Positions 34,225 through 43,710 of a stretch of DNA of 64,000 bases are shown one piece after another. The notes under the pieces were generated by a model that did not search any database, was not told the origin of the DNA, and saw only the letters and a list, made by a program, of their open reading frames with translations. The translations under genes and the position numbers were made by a program. The stretch is from Legionella micdadei (GTDB taxonomy: Bacteria; Pseudomonadota; Gammaproteobacteria; Legionellales; Legionellaceae): assembly GCF_000953635.1 (NCBI RefSeq), contig NZ_LN614830.1, positions 921,001 through 985,000 on the forward strand, in the 5' to 3' direction. The stretch's first letter is position 1. Each line of letters opens with the position of its first letter.

Positions 34225-37200
34225 TACTCTTCCTTACTTTTTGAATTTGCTGCTTTTTTTGCTTTACGAGCCAGGAATCGTTCTTCAATTAAATAGTACA
34301 AACCTGGTAATAAAACGAGAGTGAGGGCTGTTGCTGTAATTAAACCACCAACAATGACAGTAGCCAATGGGCGCTGTACATCGCTACCAAGACCATGGGC
34401 AGAAGCCGCTGGAATCATACCAATAGCAGCTACGGTAGCAGTCATTAAGACAGGCCGCATTCGTTCCTTAGCCCCATGAATTACTGCTTCTTTTAAGCTG
34501 CTGATTTCAGGTTGTCGTTGCCAGCGATTTAAGTTGGCAATCATAATAATGGCATTTAAGACAGCGACTCCGAACAAGGCAATAAAGCCCACTGCACTTG
34601 ATACATTGAAAGTCATACCTCTTGCCAGGAGTGCAACTAAACCACCAACCATCGCCAGCGGTACTGCCAAAAGAATTAATCCCGGCTGGCGTAAGTTACC
34701 GAATTGGGAGAATAAAAGCACGAACATCAGACCAAGCAACATTGGAATAATAATCGCAAGGCGTGCCTGGGCTCTGCGTTGATTTTCCAATTGGCCACCC
34801 CAAGTGATTTGATAACGCGTGTGATCATAATGAAGTTCATTTTCAAGTCGTTTTTGGGCTTCTTCAGTAAACGAAGCTAAATCCCGTCCGCGAAGGTTTA
34901 GGCGTACAGTAAGTTGGCGTTTATTCATTTCACGAGTGATTACGGTTTGTCCTTCAATGAATTTAATTTTCGCAAGTTGTGAAAGCGCAACTTGAGCGCC
35001 ATTATCGGCGGTTAGGAGAAGATTGCCAATCGCCTGTGGATTGTTTCTCGTGGTGGGTTGGAATCTTGCCGTGACATCATAGCTTCGATCTTCAATATAA
35101 ATCTTGGTAATGGGGTTCCCGCCTATGCCCGTTTGGATAACGTCCATAATATCTGAGATATTAATTCCTAATCGTGCAATGGCCTTACGATCTGCATCAA
35201 TACGAAATTCAGTCATAGGAGGTTCTTGGTCGATGATCACATCCTTTGCACCTGGCACGGATTTCAAAATCCGTACTGCAGAATTGGCAATCTTACGTAC
35301 ACCAATAAGGTTGTTGCCAAAAATTTTTACCACCAAATCACTATGAGCGCCTGCTACTTTATCTAATACTCCGTCAATCATGGGTTGAGAAAATGCAACA
35401 TGGACTCCAGCTAATTGCATATACCGCTCGGAAAGATGTTTGATCAGATCCTGTTTAGTCCAACCAGATTTCCAAGTGTTATAAGGATGGAGGGTGATTG
35501 CGCATTCAATGTGTGAGGGTGTGAAAGGATCTGTACCCTCGTCGTTTCGTCCTACTTGAGAAATGACATGATCCACTTCCTTAAATTCCAATGTGGCTGA
35601 ACGTATTTCATTGGCCATTTCGGTTGCTTTTTCCAGCGAAATTCCTGGAGGTAAGGTAACCTGTAGCCAGATTGATCCTTCATCTAAGTAAGGTAAAAAA
35701 TCACGACCAATCCACATGCCCAAAAAAGTAACTAATACAAGAGTTGCGGCAAAAAGACTGACCACCAATTTATTGCGGCCTACTAATCGCCTTAATAAAG
35801 CTTCATAGCGAGGCATCAACCAAGTGAGGACCCTGTTTTTATATATTTTTATGGGGTTATGATACGCCCAATAAGCTAAGCCTGGAATTAAGGTTAGAGC
35901 CACCAACAAGGCACCAATTAAGGCAAAACCCACTGCAAATGCCATTGGGGAAAATAATTTGTATTCGATTTGCTGAAATGCGAAAAGCACTGAGTACGCT
36001 GTGATGATCACCAGAATACCAAAGAAAATGGGCTGAGTGACTTGTAGGCTTGATTTTAGTACTTCTTCTTCCGTTAGCGTCGCTTCTTCATTTGCTTCAC
36101 GACGGCGCAAAATATTCTCCATTACCACTATCGCGCCATCCACAATAATCCCGAAATCAATAGCACCGAGTGACAATAAGTTGGCGGGGATATTAAAGTT
36201 GTACATTAGGATAAAAGCGGTCAGTAATGAAATTGGGATGGTGATCGCAACAATGGCTGCAGCACGTATACTCCCAAGAAAAAAGAGAAGAACAAGCGTT
36301 ACCATCGTCATTCCATCAAAAAGGGTTTTACCGACGGTATGCACAGTCGCATGAACAAGATCATTGCGATTGAGATAAGGGACAACTTTGACGTCCCTCG
36401 GTAGGATTTTTTCATTCAGTTCATTGATTGCGTCTTGGACGCCTTTCATGACACGAGAGGGGTTTTCCTTTTTGAGTAAAAGCACGATGCCTTCAATTAC
36501 GTCAGGATTATTGTCTTTTCCAACTATCCCATGACGTTGTTTGTGACCCAAAGTCACTTTACCGATGTCTTTAATAAAAACGGGTACGCCATTATCTTGT
36601 GTGACTTGAATATTTGCAAAATCTTCTAAACTACGGATTAAACCTACACCCCGTACGACAATACCTTGTTCACCGCGCACCATGATACTTCCGCCGGCAT
36701 TAGCATTGTTATTGTTGATTGCCTGAATAATTTTTCCCAACGAAAGATGGTATTTTGCTAATTTTATTGGATCAAACTCTAGCAAGAACTGAGTAGTGAC
36801 ACCGCCAAAATTGGCGACATCGGTTACTCCCGGAACTTGCTTTAGCCTTGGAATAACTTTCCAAAATTGCAATTCAGATAATTCACGTAAGGTCCGTGTT
36901 TTTGAGTCAAGTGTGTAGCGATAGATTTCACCGATGGGTGAGGTTAGCGCATCTAAACCCGGTTGGGCTCCATAAGGTAGGTTTACATTATTAATGCGTT
37001 CCAATAACCGTTGACGTGACCAATAATCTTCTGAACCATCCTGGAATACAACCGTAATCAATGATAAGCCAAAGGTACTTCTTGAGCGCATCACGCTGAT
37101 ACCGGGTGTCCCCATAATCTCACGCTCTAAAGGGATAGTAATTTGCTGTTCAACTTCTTCTGCTGCAAGTCCATTCACCTGTGTGACGACTTGCGAGGTC

Positions 37201-37334
37201 GTGGGGGCGATATCGGGATAAGCCTCGAGTGGGATTTGTGTCCAGCAGTAATAGCCATAAAAACAAACAAAGACAAAGACGAGAGCGACAATACCACGTC
37301 GATGAAAGCATTGTCTAACTATAGTCTCAACCAT
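34224..37334 (-). CDS. heavy-metal RND efflux pump (CzcA/HelA type)
   Basis: A 1036-residue inner-membrane proton-driven pump with 12 helices and two large periplasmic loops. The signature in helix 4, GAIDFGIIVDGAIVVMEN, is of the CzcA (HME) type, with the Asp and Glu linked to divalent cation export (Zn, Co, Cd, Ni) rather than Cu/Ag. The N-terminus (FHRRGIVALVFVF...IPLEAYPDIAP) is also typical. Related to Legionella HelA. The gene follows the adaptor with an 8-base overlap and precedes the outer-membrane component. Substrate remains inference. Confidence 0.93.
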   Translation of the reverse strand: MVETIVRQCFHRRGIVALVFVFVCFYGYYCWTQIPLEAYPDIAPTTSQVVTQVNGLAAEEVEQQITIPLEREIMGTPGISVMRSRSTFGLSLITVVFQDGSEDYWSRQRLLERINNVNLPYGAQPGLDALTSPIGEIYRYTLDSKTRTLRELSELQFWKVIPRLKQVPGVTDVANFGGVTTQFLLEFDPIKLAKYHLSLGKIIQAINNNNANAGGSIMVRGEQGIVVRGVGLIRSLEDFANIQVTQDNGVPVFIKDIGKVTLGHKQRHGIVGKDNNPDVIEGIVLLLKKENPSRVMKGVQDAINELNEKILPRDVKVVPYLNRNDLVHATVHTVGKTLFDGMTMVTLVLLFFLGSIRAAAIVAITIPISLLTAFILMYNFNIPANLLSLGAIDFGIIVDGAIVVMENILRRREANEEATLTEEEVLKSSLQVTQPIFFGILVIITAYSVLFAFQQIEYKLFSPMAFAVGFALIGALLVALTLIPGLAYWAYHNPIKIYKNRVLTWLMPRYEALLRRLVGRNKLVVSLFAATLVLVTFLGMWIGRDFLPYLDEGSIWLQVTLPPGISLEKATEMANEIRSATLEFKEVDHVISQVGRNDEGTDPFTPSHIECAITLHPYNTWKSGWTKQDLIKHLSERYMQLAGVHVAFSQPMIDGVLDKVAGAHSDLVVKIFGNNLIGVRKIANSAVRILKSVPGAKDVIIDQEPPMTEFRIDADRKAIARLGINISDIMDVIQTGIGGNPITKIYIEDRSYDVTARFQPTTRNNPQAIGNLLLTADNGAQVALSQLAKIKFIEGQTVITREMNKRQLTVRLNLRGRDLASFTEEAQKRLENELHYDHTRYQITWGGQLENQRRAQARLAIIIPMLLGLMFVLLFSQFGNLRQPGLILLAVPLAMVGGLVALLARGMTFNVSSAVGFIALFGVAVLNAIIMIANLNRWQRQPEISSLKEAVIHGAKERMRPVLMTATVAAIGMIPAASAHGLGSDVQRPLATVIVGGLITATALTLVLLPGLYYLIEERFLARKAKKAANSKSKEE

Positions 37335-38505
37335 TGAGTATAATTCCCCCTTTGACTACAACCCGTTCGTTAGCCTTTAGCCCAGAAAGCACTTCAACTT
37401 GATTATGCAATTGGGGACCCAGTTCGAGCAGACGTGGTTCAAATTGCCAGGGTGCTACTTCAACAAAAACGATACTATCGAACCCTCTTTGGATAACTGT
37501 GGTCAAGGGAAGGACGATCCGTTTGTGAGGTTGGCTTAAGAAAACGGCTTTGCCAAACATATTAGGCCTTAATTGTCCCAATTTATTCTCAAATAGCATA
37601 CTCACATCAACGGTACGGGTATTTGGGTTGAGCAAAGGGCTTATGTAATCAACCTTAGATCGAAAATGTTGTTGGTAAGCATCGATCACAACATCAACAT
37701 CTTGCCCAACGTACAGGTGTTTTAGATCTTTTTCTTGGGCGCTTGCATTAATATATACGGTCGATAGATTGGCTACAGTCATGACAGGCGCTGTTATGTC
37801 ATTCCAATAACTCCCTATTGCTGCATTTAACTCGGTGACTTGGCCGGAAATGGGGGAACGAACTGCCAATAGACTGTCTTTGATATTCGTGTTTTCGACT
37901 CGGAGGGCTTTCAATCGTGCATTCGCCCTCAATAATTCGCTTACTGCTTGCTCGTAATCACTTTGAGCTTGCTGTAGATCACGCCGAGCATTAATATTTG
38001 AGACACTTAATCGTTGTTGACGCTTCAGATTCGCCTCTGCAAAAATTAAAGTTGCCTTGGCTTTTTCAACATCGCTTAAAGCTTGAGCGAGATCGGCTGA
38101 ATCAATGGTAAATAAAATATCCCCTGCATTGACTTGATCACCGAGTCGTTTATTGATGCTCGTTATCCGTCCGGAAAGGGGGGGTTGTACTTTAATTAGC
38201 TTAGCGGGATCAGCTTCAATAATGGCCGGAAGTGTAAAAGGCGTAATAACTAATTGCTCTACCACCGGTTTAATGACAATGAATCGCCGTAAAGGGGATT
38301 CTGGAGGAATAACTAGGCGTCCATCGATGTGGAGTATGGGAGAGACATTTTTTGCTGGTTTAGATCCTTTGTCATAAGTGAGGATTAACCAGAAGGCAAG
38401 CATTGTGATGAGAAGGGCTAACAAACTCCAAAAAATGCGCCTGGTAATTAGCGATCTTGATATCAAGTAGATCTGCTCCCTCGATCCATAAAATTTAAGA
38501 ATCAA
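37327..38505 (-). CDS. RND efflux periplasmic adaptor (membrane fusion protein)
   Basis: A 392-residue HlyD-like adaptor. A single N-terminal helix (about 25-43) anchors it. The barrel-sandwich domain holds PLSGRITSINKRLGDQVNAGDILFTI and its second half (VRSPISGQVTELNAAIGSYW), with a helical hairpin between. The beta-barrel and membrane-proximal parts follow (VDYISPLLNPNTRTVDV; VLPLTTVIQRG). It is first in the operon with the pump and channel genes. No extra metal-binding His/Met motif was seen. The true start could be a little downstream of 38505. Confidence 0.9.
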   Translation of the reverse strand: MILKFYGSREQIYLISRSLITRRIFWSLLALLITMLAFWLILTYDKGSKPAKNVSPILHIDGRLVIPPESPLRRFIVIKPVVEQLVITPFTLPAIIEADPAKLIKVQPPLSGRITSINKRLGDQVNAGDILFTIDSADLAQALSDVEKAKATLIFAEANLKRQQRLSVSNINARRDLQQAQSDYEQAVSELLRANARLKALRVENTNIKDSLLAVRSPISGQVTELNAAIGSYWNDITAPVMTVANLSTVYINASAQEKDLKHLYVGQDVDVVIDAYQQHFRSKVDYISPLLNPNTRTVDVSMLFENKLGQLRPNMFGKAVFLSQPHKRIVLPLTTVIQRGFDSIVFVEVAPWQFEPRLLELGPQLHNQVEVLSGLKANERVVVKGGIILNG

Positions 38506-38645
38506 TTTTATCTGGATTATTTACGATAAATCAAACTGAAAAGTGATAAAAAGAGCTTTATCTAATCCAGAGTTTGCGTCCATTGAGCATACAAGCATTA
38601 ATTTTTGATGGGTAGTGAGGGGGAGCAAATTATTTTCAATATGAC

Positions 38646-38663
38646 GCTGGGCTATTGCCCAGC
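38646..38663. terminator. hairpin after the 38724 gene
   Basis: GCTGGGC (38646-38652) and GCCCAGC (38657-38663) form a perfect 7-base stem with a 4-base loop, just downstream of the minus-strand gene ending at 38724. No clear T-run follows. Confidence 0.4.
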
Positions 38664-38723
38664 AAACCTATTTACACTTTAGGTATTAAAAAGGAGTAAT
38701 TCAGATAAATGGAAGATAACGAA

Positions 38724-40073
38724 TTAATTTACCCCTAGGTTAGCAGGAGCGGCTTGTTCGGCCGCTTCTTGCTCTTGTCTTAGCCTTTGCAATTCGTTTT
38801 TCAAGTTAGCTTGATTAGCGGGATTCTTAAGTGCAGCATCCCTATTGGCAGCGATTTGTGTTGCTTTTTCCTGGGCAAATTTAAGTCGTTGAGGATGTTC
38901 TTTAAATAAATCAGTCTTCTCAGGTTTGCCTTTGTCATCGTGTTTATATTTGGGTTCGCCATTCACTTCAATGGTTATTTTTTTAGGGTCAAAACCGGCC
39001 AAAATAGCGGATTCATAAGCTTTGCGGCCAATTTCTGCGGCTAATTTGGGATCTGTAGCATTGTTGACACGAATGGTAATGGATTCGCATCCACGAGCTT
39101 TCATTTCTTCGGCCATGCTGGTTATCGTTTCATAGATATCGGCGTCAGATTGGAACCATCGCCTAAACTGCGTACTGAGAGAGCCATCCTCGCCTGCCTG
39201 GAGAGTTTTACCCGATAGGGTAATGTGAGTTTGTAGTTTCGCTGGGTCAACATTTTTGAGTAGGGCTGAGCCTTTTTTGCCTGTGCCTATAGAAAGATTT
39301 TCACCATGTTGGTTGGCGTTTGCTGAAATGGCCTCAATTTCTTTGCTCAGCTGTTTAGAAAATATCGAGTTAGAAGAGATTGAGTATCTTTGCCCTAAGA
39401 AGGAAAGGCGATACCATTCTTGTTCAGCTCTTTTAAAAAGTTTGTTGGCGTCATCTTGCAGCGATTTTTCAAATTTTTTCAATTCTTCATTCTGCGATTT
39501 AGTCAACTCCGAAATCATTTCATTTTTAATTGCATTGAGTTGGGCATCACTGCAGCCGAGGGCTGTTTTCATTTCATTTCTGAATGCAACACTTTCAGGC
39601 CCCTGAGTCTCGTCAAATAGTTTGGTTAATTTATCTTTCTCTTGCGCATGTTGTGCTTTTATCGCGCTCACGGCAGTGTTTTTAGCGTCTAGCAAATAAG
39701 AACCGGCATCACAAAGAGTGTATTTCCCGGATTGTAAAAGAGTATTTAAATTGGCCAAGTTGGTGTTAAACGCTTTTTTTGCATTCTTATAGGGATCCGT
39801 TTCTTTAAGAGCACCAGCTATTTTATCTTTAGCTAAGGCAGCTTCTGGAGGAGCGGCTGCTTTTAATTTTTCAGCAATCGTTGTCCCATCAGGCGCTTTA
39901 ACTTTAGCAAAGCCGTCAGCACCTTTTACTCGATTCGATTCGAAATCGTTAAAATTGTTGGTGCTGGGCAAACCGCCGCTGTCTTTAAGACTGCGTATGT
40001 AGTGGTTATACACTTTCTTTTTTTCAACGGTACTTTCTGCTTCAAGGTCGCTTTTAACTTTAAGATCAGCCAT
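38724..40073 (-). CDS. orphan coiled-coil protein, effector candidate
   Basis: A 449-residue soluble protein, mostly helical and charged. Residues about 100-240 are coiled-coil-prone (ALKETDPYKNAKKAFN; ELTKSQNEELKKFEKSL). Near 315-370 is a distinct alpha/beta stretch: MAEEMKARGCESITIRV, EIGRKAYESAILAGFDPKKI and TIEV. It is reminiscent of the LPD7 domain found in mobile-element and Legionella effector proteins; the match is by pattern only. The C-terminus is Gln/Glu-rich (LRQEQEAAEQAAPA). No signal peptide. An AGGTG site precedes the ATG. Confidence 0.65.
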   Translation of the reverse strand: MADLKVKSDLEAESTVEKKKVYNHYIRSLKDSGGLPSTNNFNDFESNRVKGADGFAKVKAPDGTTIAEKLKAAAPPEAALAKDKIAGALKETDPYKNAKKAFNTNLANLNTLLQSGKYTLCDAGSYLLDAKNTAVSAIKAQHAQEKDKLTKLFDETQGPESVAFRNEMKTALGCSDAQLNAIKNEMISELTKSQNEELKKFEKSLQDDANKLFKRAEQEWYRLSFLGQRYSISSNSIFSKQLSKEIEAISANANQHGENLSIGTGKKGSALLKNVDPAKLQTHITLSGKTLQAGEDGSLSTQFRRWFQSDADIYETITSMAEEMKARGCESITIRVNNATDPKLAAEIGRKAYESAILAGFDPKKITIEVNGEPKYKHDDKGKPEKTDLFKEHPQRLKFAQEKATQIAANRDAALKNPANQANLKNELQRLRQEQEAAEQAAPANLGVN

Positions 40074-40157
40074 GGTTCACCTGCTAATAGATTTTGCGCA
40101 CGTACAGTATATAAAAAGTATAACATTAAATGCTTAACTAAGGCTTAAGCGTTCTCC

Positions 40158-40934
40158 TTACCAAGCGGGTATTGCTGAGTCGCCAAAAAGTTCTTTCGCT
40201 TTATTTTTTACTTCTGGTGAATTCATCGCTTTAACAAACTCTTCCAATTGCGGTTTCTTAGCGCTGTCCCGTCGAATCACAATCAAATTAGCGTAAGGGG
40301 AATCTTTACCTTCAATAAAAATGGCATCCCGCGAAGGACTTAAGCCAGCTGGAATAGCAAAAGTGGTGTTAATGACTGCAGCATCAACATCATCTAAAAT
40401 GCGTGGCAATTGTGCGGCATCGAGTTCTTTGATGACGAGGTGTTTAGGGTTATTAGTAATATCTGCCACTGTAGCCAGGCTAGCATTTTTTAAATCAATT
40501 AACCCAGCCTTTTGCAACAGTAAGAGGGCGCGCGCCTCGTTGCTTGGATCATTGGGTATTGCGACTGTGCCCCGTTCTGGTAATTGAGTTAGCGATTTGA
40601 TTTTATGTGAATAAATTCCTGTAGGATAAACGAACGTTTTGCCAATGGGTTCTAAGTTGTAGCCATGAGCTTTAATAGCGGCTTGTAAATAAGGCAAATG
40701 TTGATAAACGTTAGCATCCAGGCTGCCGTCTTGCAGGGCTTCATTGGGTAAATTGTAGTCATTAAATTCAACAATTTTAATGGTTAAGCCATATTGTTTT
40801 TGCGCAACATCTTTTGCTACTTCTACTAAGTCTGTTTCAGGGCCTGCAATAGTGCCTACTGTCAAAGTATTAGGTGAAGGCTTGTTGCAAGCGACTAAAC
40901 TTATTAACAAAACAAAAACACTGAAAATACGCAT
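40158..40934 (-). CDS. metQ: methionine ABC transporter substrate-binding lipoprotein
   Basis: A 258-residue lipoprotein with lipobox LISLVAC (Cys near 16) and the NlpA/MetQ fold: TVGTIAGPETDLVEVAKDVA, VEFNDYNLPNEALQDGSLDANVYQH (here in two parts, VEFNDYNLPNEAL and DGSLDANVYQH), and TVAIPNDPSNEARALLLLQKAG in parts TVAIPNDPSNEARALL. It captures D- or L-methionine in the periplasm. A GGAGAG site supports the start. It is the last gene of metNIQ, 44 bases after metI. Confidence 0.95.
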   Translation of the reverse strand: MRIFSVFVLLISLVACNKPSPNTLTVGTIAGPETDLVEVAKDVAQKQYGLTIKIVEFNDYNLPNEALQDGSLDANVYQHLPYLQAAIKAHGYNLEPIGKTFVYPTGIYSHKIKSLTQLPERGTVAIPNDPSNEARALLLLQKAGLIDLKNASLATVADITNNPKHLVIKELDAAQLPRILDDVDAAVINTTFAIPAGLSPSRDAIFIEGKDSPYANLIVIRRDSAKKPQLEEFVKAMNSPEVKNKAKELFGDSAIPAW

Positions 40935-40978
40935 TAAACTCTCCAGAAATGATGAGTAATAACTTTAGGGGATATTGG

Positions 40979-41626
40979 CTAATTGTGCGAGTAATGACGC
41001 GCCAACCGATCTCCTCCCATTTGAATTAATTGAACAATCACGATTAAGATTAAAATTGTTGCTAACATTATCACCACATTAAAGCGTTGATAGCCATAAC
41101 GAATGGCTAAATCACCTAAACCGCCTCCACCAACTGTACCTGCCATAGCAGAATAATTAACGAGAGTAATTGCTGTCACTGTGACGGCTTGAATTAACGC
41201 AGGAAAAGCCTCGGGTAACAAAATGAGGCGAATCATCTGCCAAGTACTGGCCCCCATTGAGAATCCGGCCTCGATTAAACCATAGGGCAGGGTTTGGTAG
41301 ACATTGTCGACTAAACGAGCAAAAAAAGGAGTAGCTCCTAAAGTCAACGGAACCATGGCTGCATGGATCCCAATGGAGGTCCCAACTAAAAATCGAGTAA
41401 AAGGAATTAATGCAACCAGCAAGATAATGAAGGGAATCGAGCGGCTTATATTAATTAATCCGGAAATAAATCGACTGATCCAAGCATGAGGTTTAATTTT
41501 GTTGCTCGTAAAAAGAAGAGTACCTAAAGGTAGCCCTAGCAAGATAGCGAATAGTGTACTGGCAATAACCATGTAGAGCGTCTCACCGCTGGCTATTAGC
41601 AAATCATAGAACATTGTCAGTGACAT
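40979..41626 (-). CDS. metI: methionine ABC transporter permease
   Basis: A 215-residue permease with five helices and the EAA loop ([22 protein letters not shown], quoted in part: [11 protein letters not shown]) that contacts MetN. The segment [20 protein letters not shown] is highly typical of MetI, quoted as [18 protein letters not shown]. The start at 41626 overlaps the end of metN by 23 bases, a usual arrangement. Second gene of the operon. Confidence 0.95.
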   Translation of the reverse strand: MSLTMFYDLLIASGETLYMVIASTLFAILLGLPLGTLLFTSNKIKPHAWISRFISGLINISRSIPFIILLVALIPFTRFLVGTSIGIHAAMVPLTLGATPFFARLVDNVYQTLPYGLIEAGFSMGASTWQMIRLILLPEAFPALIQAVTVTAITLVNYSAMAGTVGGGGLGDLAIRYGYQRFNVVIMLATILILIVIVQLIQMGGDRLARHYSHN

Positions 41627-42629
41627 AACCTAAAATCTCCACAGTTAGATTAGCTTCTTCGCAGCGTCCGATAAATCGCTCCAATAAAACTTCATTTGCT
41701 GTCAATTCAACGACTAAAACGCCACAGGTAACCGTATCAAATCGGTCGATATTAGCGAGAAGGATATTAATATCCAGGTGTAATTCACGACTCGTTTTGC
41801 TTATGAAAGGCACTGTTGCTGTTTCGCCTTGAAAAAACAAACGTAATAAAGGTTTATTATTTGGAATGTTAGATAAACTTGAGCTTAAGCAAGCAGGTAA
41901 TTGAGGGCTCAATTGTGCATAAAGCATTGATTTTGCTACACTTTCTTGTTTGGCAAAAACATTAGATAGGGCAACAGTCTCGACAATCTCACCATTTTCC
42001 ATCACTGCGAGGCGATGGCAAATTCGTTTCACTACCTCCATTTCGTGAGTGATTAATACGATAGTTATCCCGTAGAGTTTGTTGATTTTTTTAAGTAACT
42101 CAAGGATGGAATTTGTTGTTTCTGGATCTAAAGCAGAAGTTGCTTCGTCACAAAGTAAAATTTTAGGTGAGCAACTTAGGGCACGAGCAATAGCAACTCT
42201 TTGTTTCTGTCCGCCACTGAGTTGATGTGGGTAAGCATCAACTTTTGCCGAAAGCTCCACCAAGGGCAGCAATTCATCAATTTTATTTTTAATGGTTTCT
42301 TCATCAATCCCCTGAATACGCATAGGGAGGGCAATATTGTCATAAACCGTTTTGGAATTCAGTAAATTGAAGTGCTGGAAAATCATTGCCATTTTATGGC
42401 GGGCTTTCCGTAAATTACCGGGGGATAGTTCGGTAATAGTTTCGTTATCCACAATGACTTCACCGCAGTCGGGTTGCTCTAATAGATTGATAGTGCGCAA
42501 TAAAGTGGATTTTCCCGCCCCACTTTTGCCTATTATGCCAAATATTTCACCTTCTTGAATAAATAAATTAACGCTGCGTAAAGCAACGGCTTCATTATAG
42601 GATTTTGTTAATCCGTTTAATTCAATCAT
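41604..42629 (-). CDS. metN: methionine ABC transporter ATP-binding protein
   Basis: A 341-residue ATPase. Walker [12 protein letters not shown], signature [15 protein letters not shown], Walker [13 protein letters not shown] and the H-loop LITHEME are present. A C-terminal NIL domain (about 265-340, [17 protein letters not shown]) binds methionine and inhibits transport when the cell has enough. The ATG at 42629 is preferred to a GTG at 42632. It is the first gene of the operon. Confidence 0.95.
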   Translation of the reverse strand: MIELNGLTKSYNEAVALRSVNLFIQEGEIFGIIGKSGAGKSTLLRTINLLEQPDCGEVIVDNETITELSPGNLRKARHKMAMIFQHFNLLNSKTVYDNIALPMRIQGIDEETIKNKIDELLPLVELSAKVDAYPHQLSGGQKQRVAIARALSCSPKILLCDEATSALDPETTNSILELLKKINKLYGITIVLITHEMEVVKRICHRLAVMENGEIVETVALSNVFAKQESVAKSMLYAQLSPQLPACLSSSLSNIPNNKPLLRLFFQGETATVPFISKTSRELHLDINILLANIDRFDTVTCGVLVVELTANEVLLERFIGRCEEANLTVEILGYVTDNVL

Positions 42630-42991
42630 CACATCAACCTAGGGTATACAGGATGCGGGGTGCTAAGAAAGTGAGGGAGGTACCCACCCGCTTTAGCCGT
42701 ATTTACAAGAGCATGGTTTTTAAGCCACACAAATGAGCGCCCGCAAGCTGAGTTTCAAATCGGCGCAAGTAGGGATGATACTATAAAAAATGTTGTTCAT
42801 CTAGGGTCTGTAGGCAGCTTCAGCAATTCTCGCTTTGAGAACTCAGCCCAGGCAAAGTTTGGAAGCCAAAGATTTTTTACATTTTTTTATCTTTTAATTT
42901 TCTCTTAATGTTCAGTATGTACAATTTATAGTCACTTTAGCGTCTATGTTATCCATTTGTTTAAATCACTTAGTAGTAAGAGGTACACATC
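42630..42991. other. 362-base divergent intergenic region
   Basis: It separates metN (minus) from the orphan at 42992 (plus). The metN-side leader includes a GGTACC-centred dyad (about 42689-42699) and a short hairpin TGG/CCA. It bears a slight likeness to a SAM-II riboswitch 3' part but lacks the P1 stem. No gene is seen. Confidence 0.4.
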
Positions 42992-43537
42992 ATGAAAGGT
43001 AAGAGCGAATATAATCCAAAACATGAATCGCAATCTGTTCATTTTTTTGGTGGACTTGCAGCCGCTGTAAAATATGTCGTTACTGGTTCCCCTTTAGTTG
43101 CACCTCCATTGGACAATAAGTTTGATGCTCCAAACCGTCAGCATTTTCATGATGAATTAGAAAAAGTTTCGCAGAAAGAAGTAGTGAAACAATCTAAGCA
43201 CGCTCAATATGAAATAGGCATGATGAAAGGACAAAATTATGCTCAGAATGGGTTGAGCCAATCTATGCCGAAGGAAAGCATTCCTGCTTTCATTAAACAA
43301 GTTGAAAAGCATGCCGAATTGGACGAAAAGGCAAGATCCAAAGGACAACCACACGCATCACCATATAAGCACGCTAAAGCGAATGTAGCAGCCCATCAAG
43401 AGCTTAAAAAAATATTTAAAGAAACGGGTTACACGAGCGGTTTCTTTTTGCATAGCACTGCAGAATTTCAAAACACCCTTATTAGAGATGCTAGTGATCC
43501 AAATCGCACTGTTTTTGATCATGCATCCTTCAAATAA
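42992..43537 (+). CDS. orphan soluble protein, unknown
   Basis: A 181-residue hydrophilic protein, rich in Lys and His (MKGKSEYNPKHESQSVHFFG start), with an AGAGG site upstream. A short hydrophobic patch (GGLAAAVKYVVTGSPLVA) follows the start; the rest is helical (ELDEKARSKGQ, AAHQELKKIFKETG). No family is recognised. It is followed at 43711 by another orphan with features of a cysteine protease fold; both are on the plus strand and may be effectors, though separated by a hairpin. Confidence 0.55.
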   Translation: MKGKSEYNPKHESQSVHFFGGLAAAVKYVVTGSPLVAPPLDNKFDAPNRQHFHDELEKVSQKEVVKQSKHAQYEIGMMKGQNYAQNGLSQSMPKESIPAFIKQVEKHAELDEKARSKGQPHASPYKHAKANVAAHQELKKIFKETGYTSGFFLHSTAEFQNTLIRDASDPNRTVFDHASFK

Positions 43538-43578
43538 GGCTCCACGTTTTCTTTACTACCCCACTTTATGTGCGGTAT

Positions 43579-43621
43579 CCAGTGAGTAAGTTGGGTCATG
43601 TTTGGCCCAACATTACACTGG
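43579..43621 (+). terminator. long hairpin after the 42992 gene
   Basis: CCAGTGAGTAAGTTGGG and CCCAACATTACACTGG, from 43579 to 43621, form an imperfect 15-16 base stem around a 10-base loop. It lies between two plus-strand orphans and probably separates their transcripts, although a T-run is lacking. Confidence 0.45.
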
Positions 43622-43710
43622 CTGAGTGGTTTCTGATCGGTTACAATAAGAAAATTAAATATACTGGACATTTTTTAATACAGCATCTAACCCTAGACTA
43701 AGGAATATTT

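Noticed and set aside
42633-42770. Possible SAM-II-like riboswitch upstream of metN
   Set aside because: The minus-strand stretch GTAAATACGGCTAAAGCGGG resembles the 3' part of SAM-II, but the 5' strand needed for the P1 stem is not complementary, and this class is not expected here.
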